A stretch of DNA of 64,000 nucleotides, from positions 62,001 to 126,000 of the forward strand of contig NZ_MAKX01000002.1 in the NCBI RefSeq assembly GCF_001693415.1, read 5' to 3'. The notes beneath the pieces were generated by a model, which worked only from the letters and a program-made list of their open reading frames with translations, searched no databases and was not told where the DNA came from. The stretch is from Tenacibaculum soleae. GTDB taxonomy: Bacteria > Bacteroidota > Bacteroidia > Flavobacteriales > Flavobacteriaceae. How positions within the stretch are numbered: position 1 is the stretch's first letter; every line of letters begins with the position of its first letter. Below are positions 8,848 through 17,682 of the stretch, in pieces. The translations under genes and the position numbers were made by a program.

Positions 8848-9030
8848 TTAAACGCGTCCTTTTAATGCATTAAAAACCCATGCATTTGCAAAAAAACCTA
8901 AACCTACTGCTGCAAATCCGTAACCTGCTACCTCATCATACCTAAAAGCGCCTAAACATACTAGTAAAAGCCCTATTAAAATCATTATTAAAGTAGCCCA
9001 TCCTAAAACGGTATTTTTATTCATTGCCAT
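8848..9030 (-). CDS. Small two-helix membrane protein (CAL67264-like)
   Basis: A 60-residue protein made almost wholly of two predicted membrane helices (about residues 8-28 and 36-54) with a short charged tail. It resembles the small CAL67264-type membrane proteins that flavobacteria carry next to ettA; I rely on memory of that family for the name. Two start codons are possible: ATG 9030 (MAMNKN) and ATG 9024 (MNKNTV). It probably heads the ettA transcript. Function unknown. Confidence 0.75.
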   Translation of the reverse strand: MAMNKNTVLGWATLIMILIGLLLVCLGAFRYDEVAGYGFAAVGLGFFANAWVFNALKGRV

Positions 9031-9149
9031 AATCTATTCTTTATAAAAATGTGAACCGCAAATATCGGTATTTATTTTATCTTTTCTGTTTAAAAAGTTT
9101 ACTCAAAAACCTCTTTTATAGTGAGATTTTAAAAAAGTGTCTTTATTTT

Positions 9150-10136
9150 TTACTCTCTTGCCAACTTACGTAAAGCTACCCATTGTTTCATCATTTCTCT
9201 TGAGTCAGTTGCTGGGTACCCTACAACTGTTTTTCCTGCTGGCACATCAGCAATAACTCCAGATCCTGCTCCTACTTTTGCTCCTGAATGAATGGTTGTG
9301 TGATCTTTTATAGATGCGCTACCGCCAATAACAACACCGTCGCCTAAGGTAACAGAACCTGCTAACCCGCTATTTCCTGCCATAATACAAAACTTCCCTA
9401 ATACCGAATTGTGTCCAATCTGTACCAAATTATCAATTTTACAGCCATCACCTAAAATAGTAGCGCTAAATTTACCTCTATCAATACAAGAGTTTGCGCC
9501 TACCTCAACCTGATTACCTATTACAACATTACCAATATGCGGAATTTTAGTTAACCCTTGTTCGCTTGGTCTGTATCCAAATCCGTCTGAACCAATACTA
9601 ACGTTTGTATGAAAAATACAGTGGCTACCAATTACACTTCGTTCTCTTATTACGGTACCTGACCAAACCGTTGTATTATTTCCTATTGTAGTGTCATCAA
9701 AAATGGAAACATTTGGATATAAAATAACTTCGTTTGCTAAAATTACGTTTTTACCTACATAACAATTTGCTCCAATTTTACAACCCTCGCCTATTTTTGC
9801 TGTTTTATCAATTACAGCTGTTGGATGAATTTCTGTTTCAAAATAAGGTGCTTCAGGTTGAAAAACTTCTAATATGATAGCCATTGCTAAATCAGCATTT
9901 TTTACCTTAATCAACGCTTTATTTTCTCCTGGTTCTATTATTATTTTTTCATCAACGATTACTGCACTTGCGTTTGAAGTTTGCCATAAACGAGCAAACT
10001 TTTTATTTCCAATAAAAGTAATTTGACCTTTTTCCGCTTTTTCAATTTGCGCTGGGGCTGTAATTTTTTCGGAACAATCTCCTATTAATTCCCCGTTTAA
10101 TAATGAATTAATCTCTTTTATTGTAAATGATTTCAT
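9150..10136 (-). CDS. lpxD: UDP-3-O-(3-hydroxyacyl)glucosamine N-acyltransferase
   Basis: Third step of lipid A synthesis: transfers a 3-hydroxyacyl chain to the 2-amino group of UDP-3-O-acyl-glucosamine. 328 residues. The N-terminal uridine-binding domain (about 1-100, with ITFIGNKKFARLW) is followed by a left-handed beta-helix of hexapeptide repeats (IGEGCKIGANCYVG, VIGNQVEVGANSCIDRG, and so on). The catalytic His lies in VQIGHNS near residue 240, and the FGYRPSEQGL stretch is a family hallmark. The C-terminal helix with PATDSREMMKQW closes the trimer. Start ATG 10136. It is not in an lpx operon here; fadH lies upstream, transcribed in the same direction but with a terminator between. Confidence 0.95.
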   Translation of the reverse strand: MKSFTIKEINSLLNGELIGDCSEKITAPAQIEKAEKGQITFIGNKKFARLWQTSNASAVIVDEKIIIEPGENKALIKVKNADLAMAIILEVFQPEAPYFETEIHPTAVIDKTAKIGEGCKIGANCYVGKNVILANEVILYPNVSIFDDTTIGNNTTVWSGTVIRERSVIGSHCIFHTNVSIGSDGFGYRPSEQGLTKIPHIGNVVIGNQVEVGANSCIDRGKFSATILGDGCKIDNLVQIGHNSVLGKFCIMAGNSGLAGSVTLGDGVVIGGSASIKDHTTIHSGAKVGAGSGVIADVPAGKTVVGYPATDSREMMKQWVALRKLARE

Positions 10137-10185
10137 GTTTGATTTTTCTGATTAGTTTGCTAAAAATACTATTTAATTTTTTAAC

Positions 10186-10210
10186 AAAAAAAATCCTGCA
10201 TATAGCAGGA
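10186..10210 (-). terminator. Terminator of fadH
   Basis: Read on the minus strand, TCCTGC pairs with GCAGGA around TATAT and is followed by a run of eight T. It lies between the fadH stop and lpxD. Confidence 0.85.
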
Positions 10211-10237
10211 CTTTTAATATTTCGAGGGTTTCATATT

Positions 10238-12316
<2,079 letters not shown>

Positions 12317-12326
12317 TTAGAAAACA

Positions 12327-12356
12327 AAAAACTCGAAGAATACACTTCGAGTTTTT
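12327..12356 (-). terminator. Terminator of the pirin gene
   Basis: AAAAACTCGAAG pairs with CTTCGAGTTTTT around AATACA, just past the pirin stop. The stem is identical to that of the ettA terminator. Confidence 0.88.
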
Positions 12357-12376
12357 TAATAAATTATATTTAATTA

Positions 12377-13246
12377 TTAATATAAATATCCCATTTTTCC
12401 TTTCTGAAAATCACGCATCGCTTCCATAATTTCTGTTTGTGTATTCATTACGTATGGCCCGTATTGTGCTATTTTTTCATTAATAGGTTCACCTGATAGT
12501 ACTAATAAATTACTTTCTTTTTTCGTTTCAATATCAATTGTTTTTCCTTCTTTATTAAAAGTTAGCATTTGAATTGCTCCTTTTTTTAAGATTTCTGCAC
12601 CGTTTATTATTGCTTCACCATCTAATAAATAGACTAGTGACTGATGTGTTTCAGGAATATCTACCATCATCGTTCCTGCTCCTTTAGCTTTTAAAGTAAA
12701 AACATTTACTGCTGTTTGTGTTTTTATCAACCCTTTTTCAATGCCTTGCTTACCAGCAACAATTTTTAAACGAATCGTTTTAGATTGATTTTCAATCACT
12801 GGGATATCTTCACTTTTTAAATGTTGATAATTTGCTGGCATCATTTTTTTTGATGCTGGAAGATTTAACCAAAGTTGAATCCCCTCTAACTCGCCTCCTT
12901 TTTCGATAAATTCTTTCGATGGTCCTTCAGCATGCATGATTCCCCTACCAGCTGTTGTCCACTGTACATCACCTGCTTTTACCAACATTTCATTCCCTAA
13001 AGAATCTCTATGTAATTGTTCCCCTTTAAATAACAATGTAATCGGTTCGAAACCGCGATGTGGATGCGCTCCTAAATCAAACGGATTATTAAATACACTA
13101 ATTGCATAAGGGCCATAATGATGTAATAATAAAAACGGATCTACATTTTCAATACCTTGTGCAGGTAAAGGTTGACGTAGTCTTATAGGGCCCATACTTA
13201 CTAACGGACTATCTACTTTATGTTGTATTGTTTTTAAATTTTTCAT
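12377..13246 (-). CDS. Pirin family protein
   Basis: A cupin-fold protein of 289 residues. The metal ligands are visible in the N-terminal cupin: HPHRGFE near residue 60 and GIMHAEGPS near residue 103, the usual three His and one Glu of pirin. Bacterial pirins show quercetinase activity or bind metabolic enzymes; the role here is open. The C-terminal cupin domain ends with the conserved PYVMNTQTEIMEAMRDFQ segment. It lies 57 nt downstream of the marR gene on the same strand and has its own terminator, so it may be the last gene of the stress operon or a separate unit. Confidence 0.93.
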   Translation of the reverse strand: MKNLKTIQHKVDSPLVSMGPIRLRQPLPAQGIENVDPFLLLHHYGPYAISVFNNPFDLGAHPHRGFEPITLLFKGEQLHRDSLGNEMLVKAGDVQWTTAGRGIMHAEGPSKEFIEKGGELEGIQLWLNLPASKKMMPANYQHLKSEDIPVIENQSKTIRLKIVAGKQGIEKGLIKTQTAVNVFTLKAKGAGTMMVDIPETHQSLVYLLDGEAIINGAEILKKGAIQMLTFNKEGKTIDIETKKESNLLVLSGEPINEKIAQYGPYVMNTQTEIMEAMRDFQKGKMGYLY

Positions 13247-13303
13247 TGGTGTTTTATTTTAATAAAAATACTCCTGAATATTATTTTTAATTTCACTAAA
13301 CAG

Positions 13304-13741
13304 TTACCTAATTTTATCTAATAAATCACTTAACTGAATAGCTTCTTTTTCTGTTAAATTTTCTAAAAAATCTAATTTTAAAGAAGCATCAATGGTAGAC
13401 AATAACTCTAAACCTTGCTTAGAAATATTAATATAAACCACTCTCCTATCGTGCTCACACCTAATTCTTTCTATTAATTTTTTATCATTCAATTTATCCA
13501 TTAAACGAGTTGCATTTGGTGCTCGCTCAATCATTCTATCTTTAATAACTTGTACTTTAATTGCTTTTTTTGCGCCTCTTAAAATTCGAAGAATATTAAA
13601 TTGTTGTGGCGATATTCCGTAAGGCTTAAAAAAATCATTTTCTTTACTACATAACCAATTTGTAGTATATTTAAGGTTAATTAGGGCCTTTACTTTGTTA
13701 TTTGGAAACTTAGATTGTATGTCTTTAGAAATATCTCCCAT
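13304..13741 (-). CDS. MarR family transcriptional regulator
   Basis: A 145-residue winged-helix regulator. It has an N-terminal dimerisation helix, a DNA-binding domain around FNILRILRGAKKAIKVQVIKDRMIERAPNATRL, where helix 3 reads APNATRLMDKL, and the wing CEHDRRVVYINIS. It is the last or near-last gene of a five-gene minus-strand run (DoxX, OsmC, FMN reductase, glutaredoxin-like, MarR), spaced 4 nt from the gene before it. Such MarR proteins usually repress their own operon in response to electrophiles or oxidants. A 22-bp inverted repeat upstream of the first gene is a likely target. Cys is present only at the NWLCSKE position, so thiol sensing is possible but unproven. Confidence 0.92.
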   Translation of the reverse strand: MGDISKDIQSKFPNNKVKALINLKYTTNWLCSKENDFFKPYGISPQQFNILRILRGAKKAIKVQVIKDRMIERAPNATRLMDKLNDKKLIERIRCEHDRRVVYINISKQGLELLSTIDASLKLDFLENLTEKEAIQLSDLLDKIR

Positions 13742-13745
13742 CTTA

Positions 13746-13997
13746 TTAAATTAAATCTCTCATTATTTTATTAAATTCATCTGTTGTTGGTTCTAAATAC
13801 ACCTTATCATCGACAAATAATGTTGGAAATTTCACCATACCTCCATACAATTTTTTTGTATGATTTTTAGCTGTTTCATCTATCATGATATCTTTATAAA
13901 TAAACGGAATATCTCCCATTTTTAAATAATTTTTAAAAGCTACCGTATGTGCATGTCCCTTTTTACCATATAAAGTTACTCTTACTTTTTTTGTCAT
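13746..13997 (-). CDS. Glutaredoxin-fold protein lacking the CxxC active site
   Basis: An 83-residue protein with the glutaredoxin beta-alpha-beta pattern: VRVTLYGKKG, then helix HTVAFKNYL, then IPFIYKDI, and the cis-Pro loop KFPTLFVDDKVYL. At the place of the CPYC motif it reads HAHT, so neither redox cysteine is present; no Cys occurs in the protein at all. It cannot act as a thiol oxidoreductase in the standard way. The two His residues at that position could bind metal or haem (inference). It sits inside the DoxX-OsmC-FMN reductase-MarR operon, 10 nt after the reductase and 4 nt before marR. No in-frame TGA suggests a selenocysteine. Confidence 0.78.
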   Translation of the reverse strand: MTKKVRVTLYGKKGHAHTVAFKNYLKMGDIPFIYKDIMIDETAKNHTKKLYGGMVKFPTLFVDDKVYLEPTTDEFNKIMRDLI

Positions 13998-14007
13998 AAT
14001 AGTTACA

Positions 14008-14538
14008 TTATAATGAGTTATTAAATTTTGTTATCTCTTCTTTTAACTGTTCTTTTAATACATTATCAACAATATTTCCGTCATTAAAATTATCATAAAA
14101 ACTAGGCAATGAGAAATCAGCAACTACATTTCCGCCCATGTGTGGAAATCCGTTTTTAGCAATTGACATTACAGAAGCGCCACCTCTTGCTCCTGGAGAA
14201 GTTGCCAATAATAGCATCGGAACATTATTCCATAATTTCTGATTAATACGAGACATCCAATCGTAAATGTTTTTAAATGCTACTGTAAAATTTCCGTTAT
14301 GCTCTGCTAATGACAAAATAACTCCGTCTGCTCCTTGAATAATATCAAAGAATTTTTGTGCATTTTCTGGAATTCCATTTTTGGTTTCCTCATCTATTCC
14401 ATATATAGGTAATGGAAAATCATTTAAATCTAACACAACCGTTTCAACCTCATCTATAAAAGTTGAACTATATACTGCTAATTCTTTATTGATTGATTTT
14501 TTACTATTACTACCCGCAAAAGCTACTATTTTTTTCAT
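14008..14538 (-). CDS. NADPH-dependent FMN reductase family protein
   Basis: A 176-residue flavodoxin-like reductase (PF03358 family). The phosphate-binding loop AGSNSKKSINKELA begins at residue 8, and the flavin loop ILSLAEHNGNFT lies near residue 95, with SPGARGGASVM as the second flavin-contact segment. Such enzymes reduce FMN, quinones or electrophiles with NAD(P)H. Membership of a MarR/OsmC operon suggests quinone or electrophile detoxification. It follows osmC by 1 nt, so translation is probably coupled. Start ATG 14538. Confidence 0.9.
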   Translation of the reverse strand: MKKIVAFAGSNSKKSINKELAVYSSTFIDEVETVVLDLNDFPLPIYGIDEETKNGIPENAQKFFDIIQGADGVILSLAEHNGNFTVAFKNIYDWMSRINQKLWNNVPMLLLATSPGARGGASVMSIAKNGFPHMGGNVVADFSLPSFYDNFNDGNIVDNVLKEQLKEEITKFNNSL

Positions 14539-14539
14539 T

Positions 14540-14947
14540 TTATTTTATTTTTGATGTAATTGGTGTTGCTCCTTTTACCATTTTTGCAACAGGACATTTT
14601 CCTGCCATTTCTAATAATTTTACACGTTGCATTTCTGTAATTTCATTTTCAAACGAAATTTCTTCAATTAATGTTTTTTTAATTCCTTCAGATGTTAATT
14701 CTTCTTTCTGGATTACATTTACGGTAACTTCTCCAATGTCCCAATTTTTACGTTCAGCATACATTTTTATTGTAATTGCAACACATCCGCCTATGGCTGT
14801 TAAAAAATATTCTACAGGTGTAGGCCCTTTATTACTACCACCTTTATTTATAGGCACATCAATTGCAGCCTTGTAATTTCGCATAGTTGCCTCTGCAAAA
14901 TAATTACTTGTTGTTAATATTGTTTTTGAAGATACTTTACTAGCCAT
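14540..14947 (-). CDS. OsmC family peroxide-detoxifying protein
   Basis: A 135-residue protein with the two conserved cysteines of the OsmC/Ohr fold: GGCVAITIKM near residue 54 and GKCPVAKM near residue 122. These reduce organic hydroperoxides in characterised members. The GPTPVEYFLTAIGGC stretch is typical of the OsmC branch rather than Ohr. It is second in the MarR operon, 3 nt after doxX and 1 nt before the FMN reductase gene. Confidence 0.93.
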   Translation of the reverse strand: MASKVSSKTILTTSNYFAEATMRNYKAAIDVPINKGGSNKGPTPVEYFLTAIGGCVAITIKMYAERKNWDIGEVTVNVIQKEELTSEGIKKTLIEEISFENEITEMQRVKLLEMAGKCPVAKMVKGATPITSKIK

Positions 14948-14950
14948 TTA

Positions 14951-15304
14951 TTATATTATTTTTTTACCAAAAACATATGATATTATTAATAAAATCATTG
15001 CAACTAAAGCTCCTGTTTGCTCACCATCACCAATCATAACATGTGCAAAAAAGGCTAGTATAAAAGCGAAGAAAAAACCTGCATACGCCCATTCTTTAAT
15101 TACTTTATTATTGATAAACCAAATAGCAACAAGACCTAATATTTTTGCTATTGCATACGGATAAATTATATATGTTGGATATCCAAAATTAGTAAACATT
15201 CCTGCTACCGCTTCGTAATTAAACAAATACATTCCTGCCGAAAACAACATCAGTAAGGTTAACAAACCTTTTGCTGCATAATAAATTATTTTATTTTTTC
15301 TCAT
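14951..15304 (-). CDS. DoxX-like membrane protein
   Basis: A 117-residue, four-helix membrane protein of the DoxX superfamily. Helices run at about residues 9-28, 40-60, 66-86 and 95-113. Related DoxX proteins work with thiosulfate or quinone redox enzymes and are common beside OsmC and MarR genes. It is the first gene of the stress operon; the promoter-like box and inverted repeat lie just upstream. Start ATG 15304, MRKNKIIYYA. Confidence 0.85.
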   Translation of the reverse strand: MRKNKIIYYAAKGLLTLLMLFSAGMYLFNYEAVAGMFTNFGYPTYIIYPYAIAKILGLVAIWFINNKVIKEWAYAGFFFAFILAFFAHVMIGDGEQTGALVAMILLIISYVFGKKII

Positions 15305-15327
15305 CTTTATCTGTTTTAAATTTTATA

Positions 15328-15335
15328 CAAAGATA
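15328..15335 (-). promoter_or_regulatory. -7 element of the DoxX-OsmC-MarR operon
   Basis: Reads TATCTTTG on the minus strand, a full match to TAnnTTTG, 23 nt before the doxX ATG. The expected -33 position falls in the inverted repeat at 15347-15368, which fits repression by occlusion. Confidence 0.6.
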
Positions 15336-15346
15336 CAAAATTAAAT

Positions 15347-15368
15347 ATTAATTTCCACGGAAATTAAT
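15347..15368. promoter_or_regulatory. Inverted repeat, candidate MarR operator
   Basis: ATTAATTTCC and GGAAATTAAT are 10-bp inverted arms around AC. The repeat overlaps the presumed -33 region of the DoxX operon, whose MarR protein is the obvious candidate to bind it. The divergent GNAT gene starts 53 nt away and could be coregulated. Confidence 0.55.
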
Positions 15369-15408
15369 TACATGGAATATTATTAACATAAAAACAATAC
15401 TATTTTTA

Positions 15409-15416
15409 TATTTTTG
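15409..15416 (+). promoter_or_regulatory. -7 element abutting the GNAT start
   Basis: TATTTTTG matches TAnnTTTG and ends 4 nt before the ATG at 15421, so the transcript would be nearly leaderless, as at 6119-6126. No clear -33 box. Confidence 0.4.
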
Positions 15417-15420
15417 TAAA

Positions 15421-15888
15421 ATGAATACAATAGAAATAGAACATTTTAAAACTGAATATTCAACTCATTTTTACAATCTGAATATAGAATGGTTACAAAC
15501 TTTTTTTTATGTTGAACCTTTTGATGAAGAAGTTTTAAGCAATCCTACTACATATATTATTAATAAGGGCGGACATATATTTTTTGCTAAATTAAATAAT
15601 GAAATTGTTGGTACTGTTGCCTTAATGCCTAAACAAACTACTTTTGAGTTAACAAAAATGGCAGTTTCTCCAAAACATAGGGGTTTTAAAATCGGGCAAC
15701 AATTAATGGAATACTGCATAAATTTTGCAAAACAAGAATTGCAATTAAAAAACTTAATTTTATACTCTAACACCAAATTAGAAAACGCTATCTACATCTA
15801 TAAAAAATATGGATTTACAGAAATTCCTGTTGAAGAAAATTGCCCATACGAACGTTGTAATATTAAAATGGAATTACCTTTTAGCTAA
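15421..15888 (+). CDS. GNAT family N-acetyltransferase
   Basis: A 155-residue acetyl-CoA-dependent acetyltransferase. The core motif A is ELTKMAVSPKHRGFKIGQQLM near residues 77-97, where the R/Q-x-x-G-x-G/A loop appears as HRGFKIG and binds the acetyl-CoA pyrophosphate. The motif B end ENAIYIYKKYGF is present. Substrate not predictable. It diverges from the DoxX operon and converges on aceA, with a shared terminator between. Confidence 0.9.
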   Translation: MNTIEIEHFKTEYSTHFYNLNIEWLQTFFYVEPFDEEVLSNPTTYIINKGGHIFFAKLNNEIVGTVALMPKQTTFELTKMAVSPKHRGFKIGQQLMEYCINFAKQELQLKNLILYSNTKLENAIYIYKKYGFTEIPVEENCPYERCNIKMELPFS

Positions 15889-15892
15889 TAAA

Positions 15893-15918
15893 AAAACTCC
15901 AGCTAATGCTGGAGTTTT
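15893..15918. terminator. Bidirectional terminator between GNAT gene and aceA
   Basis: AAAACTCCAGC pairs with GCTGGAGTTTT around TAAT. It lies 5 nt after the GNAT stop and 60 nt past the aceA stop on the other strand, so it can end both transcripts. Confidence 0.9.
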
Positions 15919-15977
15919 CACTTCAAAATAAAATATATAACTAACTAATCATACATTTATAATTTAATATAAATAAC

Positions 15978-17600
15978 CTAAACGGCAGCTTCAATTTTTC
16001 TAGTTTCTTCTTTATTTGTTTCAAATTGATTAGACGTGTTTTTTTCTCCCCCTGCTTTTAATGCATTATCTCCTGCAAAAAATACTTTATGATCATCACC
16101 TAAGTTAGACCCTGCCATTCTTTGATGTTTTACACAAGCAACTCCTTTTCTAATTTCTTGCCTTTGCACATCCTTTACATATGCTAACATTCCGTCTTCA
16201 CCAAAATAACCAGCAGTTAAATCATTCATATGAAGTGCTGTCGTATGATAAGTTGGTAGCGTAATTAAATGATGAAAAACTCCTGCTTTTTGTGCACTAT
16301 CTACCTGAAAAGTTCTAATTTTTTCATCAGCAAGCTTACACAATTCAGAACCATCATATTTAGCATCCATTAAATTATTTTTATCATAAAAAGACATATC
16401 TTTTCCTTTCATTAACATTTCATCATATACTTGATTACGGAAATTTAACGTCCAATTAAAAGAGGGTGAATTATTATACACCAACTTTGCATTAGGTACA
16501 ATTTCTCTTACTCTATTAACCATATTGGCTATTTGGCCTACATGTGGTGTTGGAGTTTCAATCCACAATAAATCGGCACCGTTTTGCAAACTTGTAATAC
16601 AATCTAACACTACTCTATCAATATTAGTACCTTCTTTAAACTTGTACAACCCGTTTGATAATCTTACTGGACGCACTAATTTACCCTGCCTTTTTAGCAA
16701 GACATCATCTTCTTTAGCTTCATTTATAGCAATCTCTTCAGCTTCGACAAAAGCAAGGTATTGGGATGCTAAATCTCCTGGTTTTTGACTTACTGGTAAT
16801 TTTTGTGTTAAACCTGCTCCTTCTGAATCTGTACGTGCCACAATAACTCCGTCTTCAACACCTAATTCTAAAAACGCATAACGAATTGCATTTAACTTTG
16901 CTATAAAATCTTCGTGCGGCACTGTAACTTTTCCGTCTTGATGCCCGCATTGTTTTGCATCAGAAACTTGATTTTCAATTTGGATAGCACAAGCGCCTGC
17001 TTCAATCATTTTTTTAGCTAAAAGATATGTTGCTTCCTCATTACCAAAACCAGCATCAATATCAGCAATTATAGGCACAATATGTGTTTCAAAATTATCA
17101 ATTTGCTCTTGCACATCTTCACCATTTTCTAATCGTCTAAACAAATCATTCAACTCAATTGCATCTGCTTGACGTAAAAAATCATAAATCTCAGCTATTA
17201 AAGAAGAAACTGCTGTTTTTTCATGCATTGATTGATCGGGAAGCGGCCCAAATTCAGAACGAAGAGCAGCCACCATCCAACCAGATAAATACAAATATTT
17301 TTTACTGGTAGTTTGATGATGTTTTTTTACTGAAATCATTTTTTGCTGCGCTACAAATCCGTGCCAGCAACCTAAAGATTGTGTATATTTTGATGAATCC
17401 GCATCATATTCAGCCATATCATTTCTCATAATAGTAGCGGTATATTTTGCAATTTCTAAACCGGTTTTAAAACGATTTTGAGTAATCATTCTAGCAGCAT
17501 TTTCAGAAGTTATAGCATTCCAACTGCTTCCATATTTTTCTTTTAGAGATTTTACTTTTTCTAATACCGAACTATAGTTTTGTTGCGCTAAATTTTTCAT
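15978..17600 (-). CDS. aceA: Isocitrate lyase
   Basis: First enzyme of the glyoxylate shunt: isocitrate to glyoxylate plus succinate, needed for growth on acetate and fatty acids. 540 residues from ATG 17600 (MKNLAQQNYSSVLEKVK), the longer Pseudomonas-type subfamily. The active-site motif is KQCGHQDGKV near residue 222, with the PIIADIDAGFGNEEAT metal/substrate region before it and NNSPSFNW after. The frame is open upstream to 17678 but that part covers an intergenic hairpin and is rejected. It is 82 nt downstream of aceB and probably cotranscribed with it, ending at the terminator shared with the GNAT gene. Confidence 0.97.
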   Translation of the reverse strand: MKNLAQQNYSSVLEKVKSLKEKYGSSWNAITSENAARMITQNRFKTGLEIAKYTATIMRNDMAEYDADSSKYTQSLGCWHGFVAQQKMISVKKHHQTTSKKYLYLSGWMVAALRSEFGPLPDQSMHEKTAVSSLIAEIYDFLRQADAIELNDLFRRLENGEDVQEQIDNFETHIVPIIADIDAGFGNEEATYLLAKKMIEAGACAIQIENQVSDAKQCGHQDGKVTVPHEDFIAKLNAIRYAFLELGVEDGVIVARTDSEGAGLTQKLPVSQKPGDLASQYLAFVEAEEIAINEAKEDDVLLKRQGKLVRPVRLSNGLYKFKEGTNIDRVVLDCITSLQNGADLLWIETPTPHVGQIANMVNRVREIVPNAKLVYNNSPSFNWTLNFRNQVYDEMLMKGKDMSFYDKNNLMDAKYDGSELCKLADEKIRTFQVDSAQKAGVFHHLITLPTYHTTALHMNDLTAGYFGEDGMLAYVKDVQRQEIRKGVACVKHQRMAGSNLGDDHKVFFAGDNALKAGGEKNTSNQFETNKEETRKIEAAV

Positions 17601-17645
17601 AAATTTGTTTTTTATTATTGAAATTTTATAGGTTTTGATAATTAC

Positions 17646-17676
17646 GTCTCGTAATCTATTGCCGTAGTTACGAGAC
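17646..17676. promoter_or_regulatory. Hairpin in the aceB-aceA spacer
   Basis: GTCTCGTAA and TTACGAGAC are 9-bp inverted arms around a 13-nt loop, within the 82-nt spacer. On the aceBA transcript it is not followed by a T run, so it is not a standard terminator. It could protect or process the mRNA to set the aceB/aceA ratio (inference), or be a protein site. Confidence 0.5.
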
Positions 17677-17682
17677 ATTTTT

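Noticed and set aside
13746-13997. Selenocysteine at the missing active-site Cys of the glutaredoxin-like protein
   Set aside because: The codons at that place encode His-Ala-His-Thr, and no TGA is read through.
17601-17678. N-terminal extension of isocitrate lyase
   Set aside because: The extra residues cover the intergenic hairpin and are not found in the family; the ATG at 17600 aligns with known starts.
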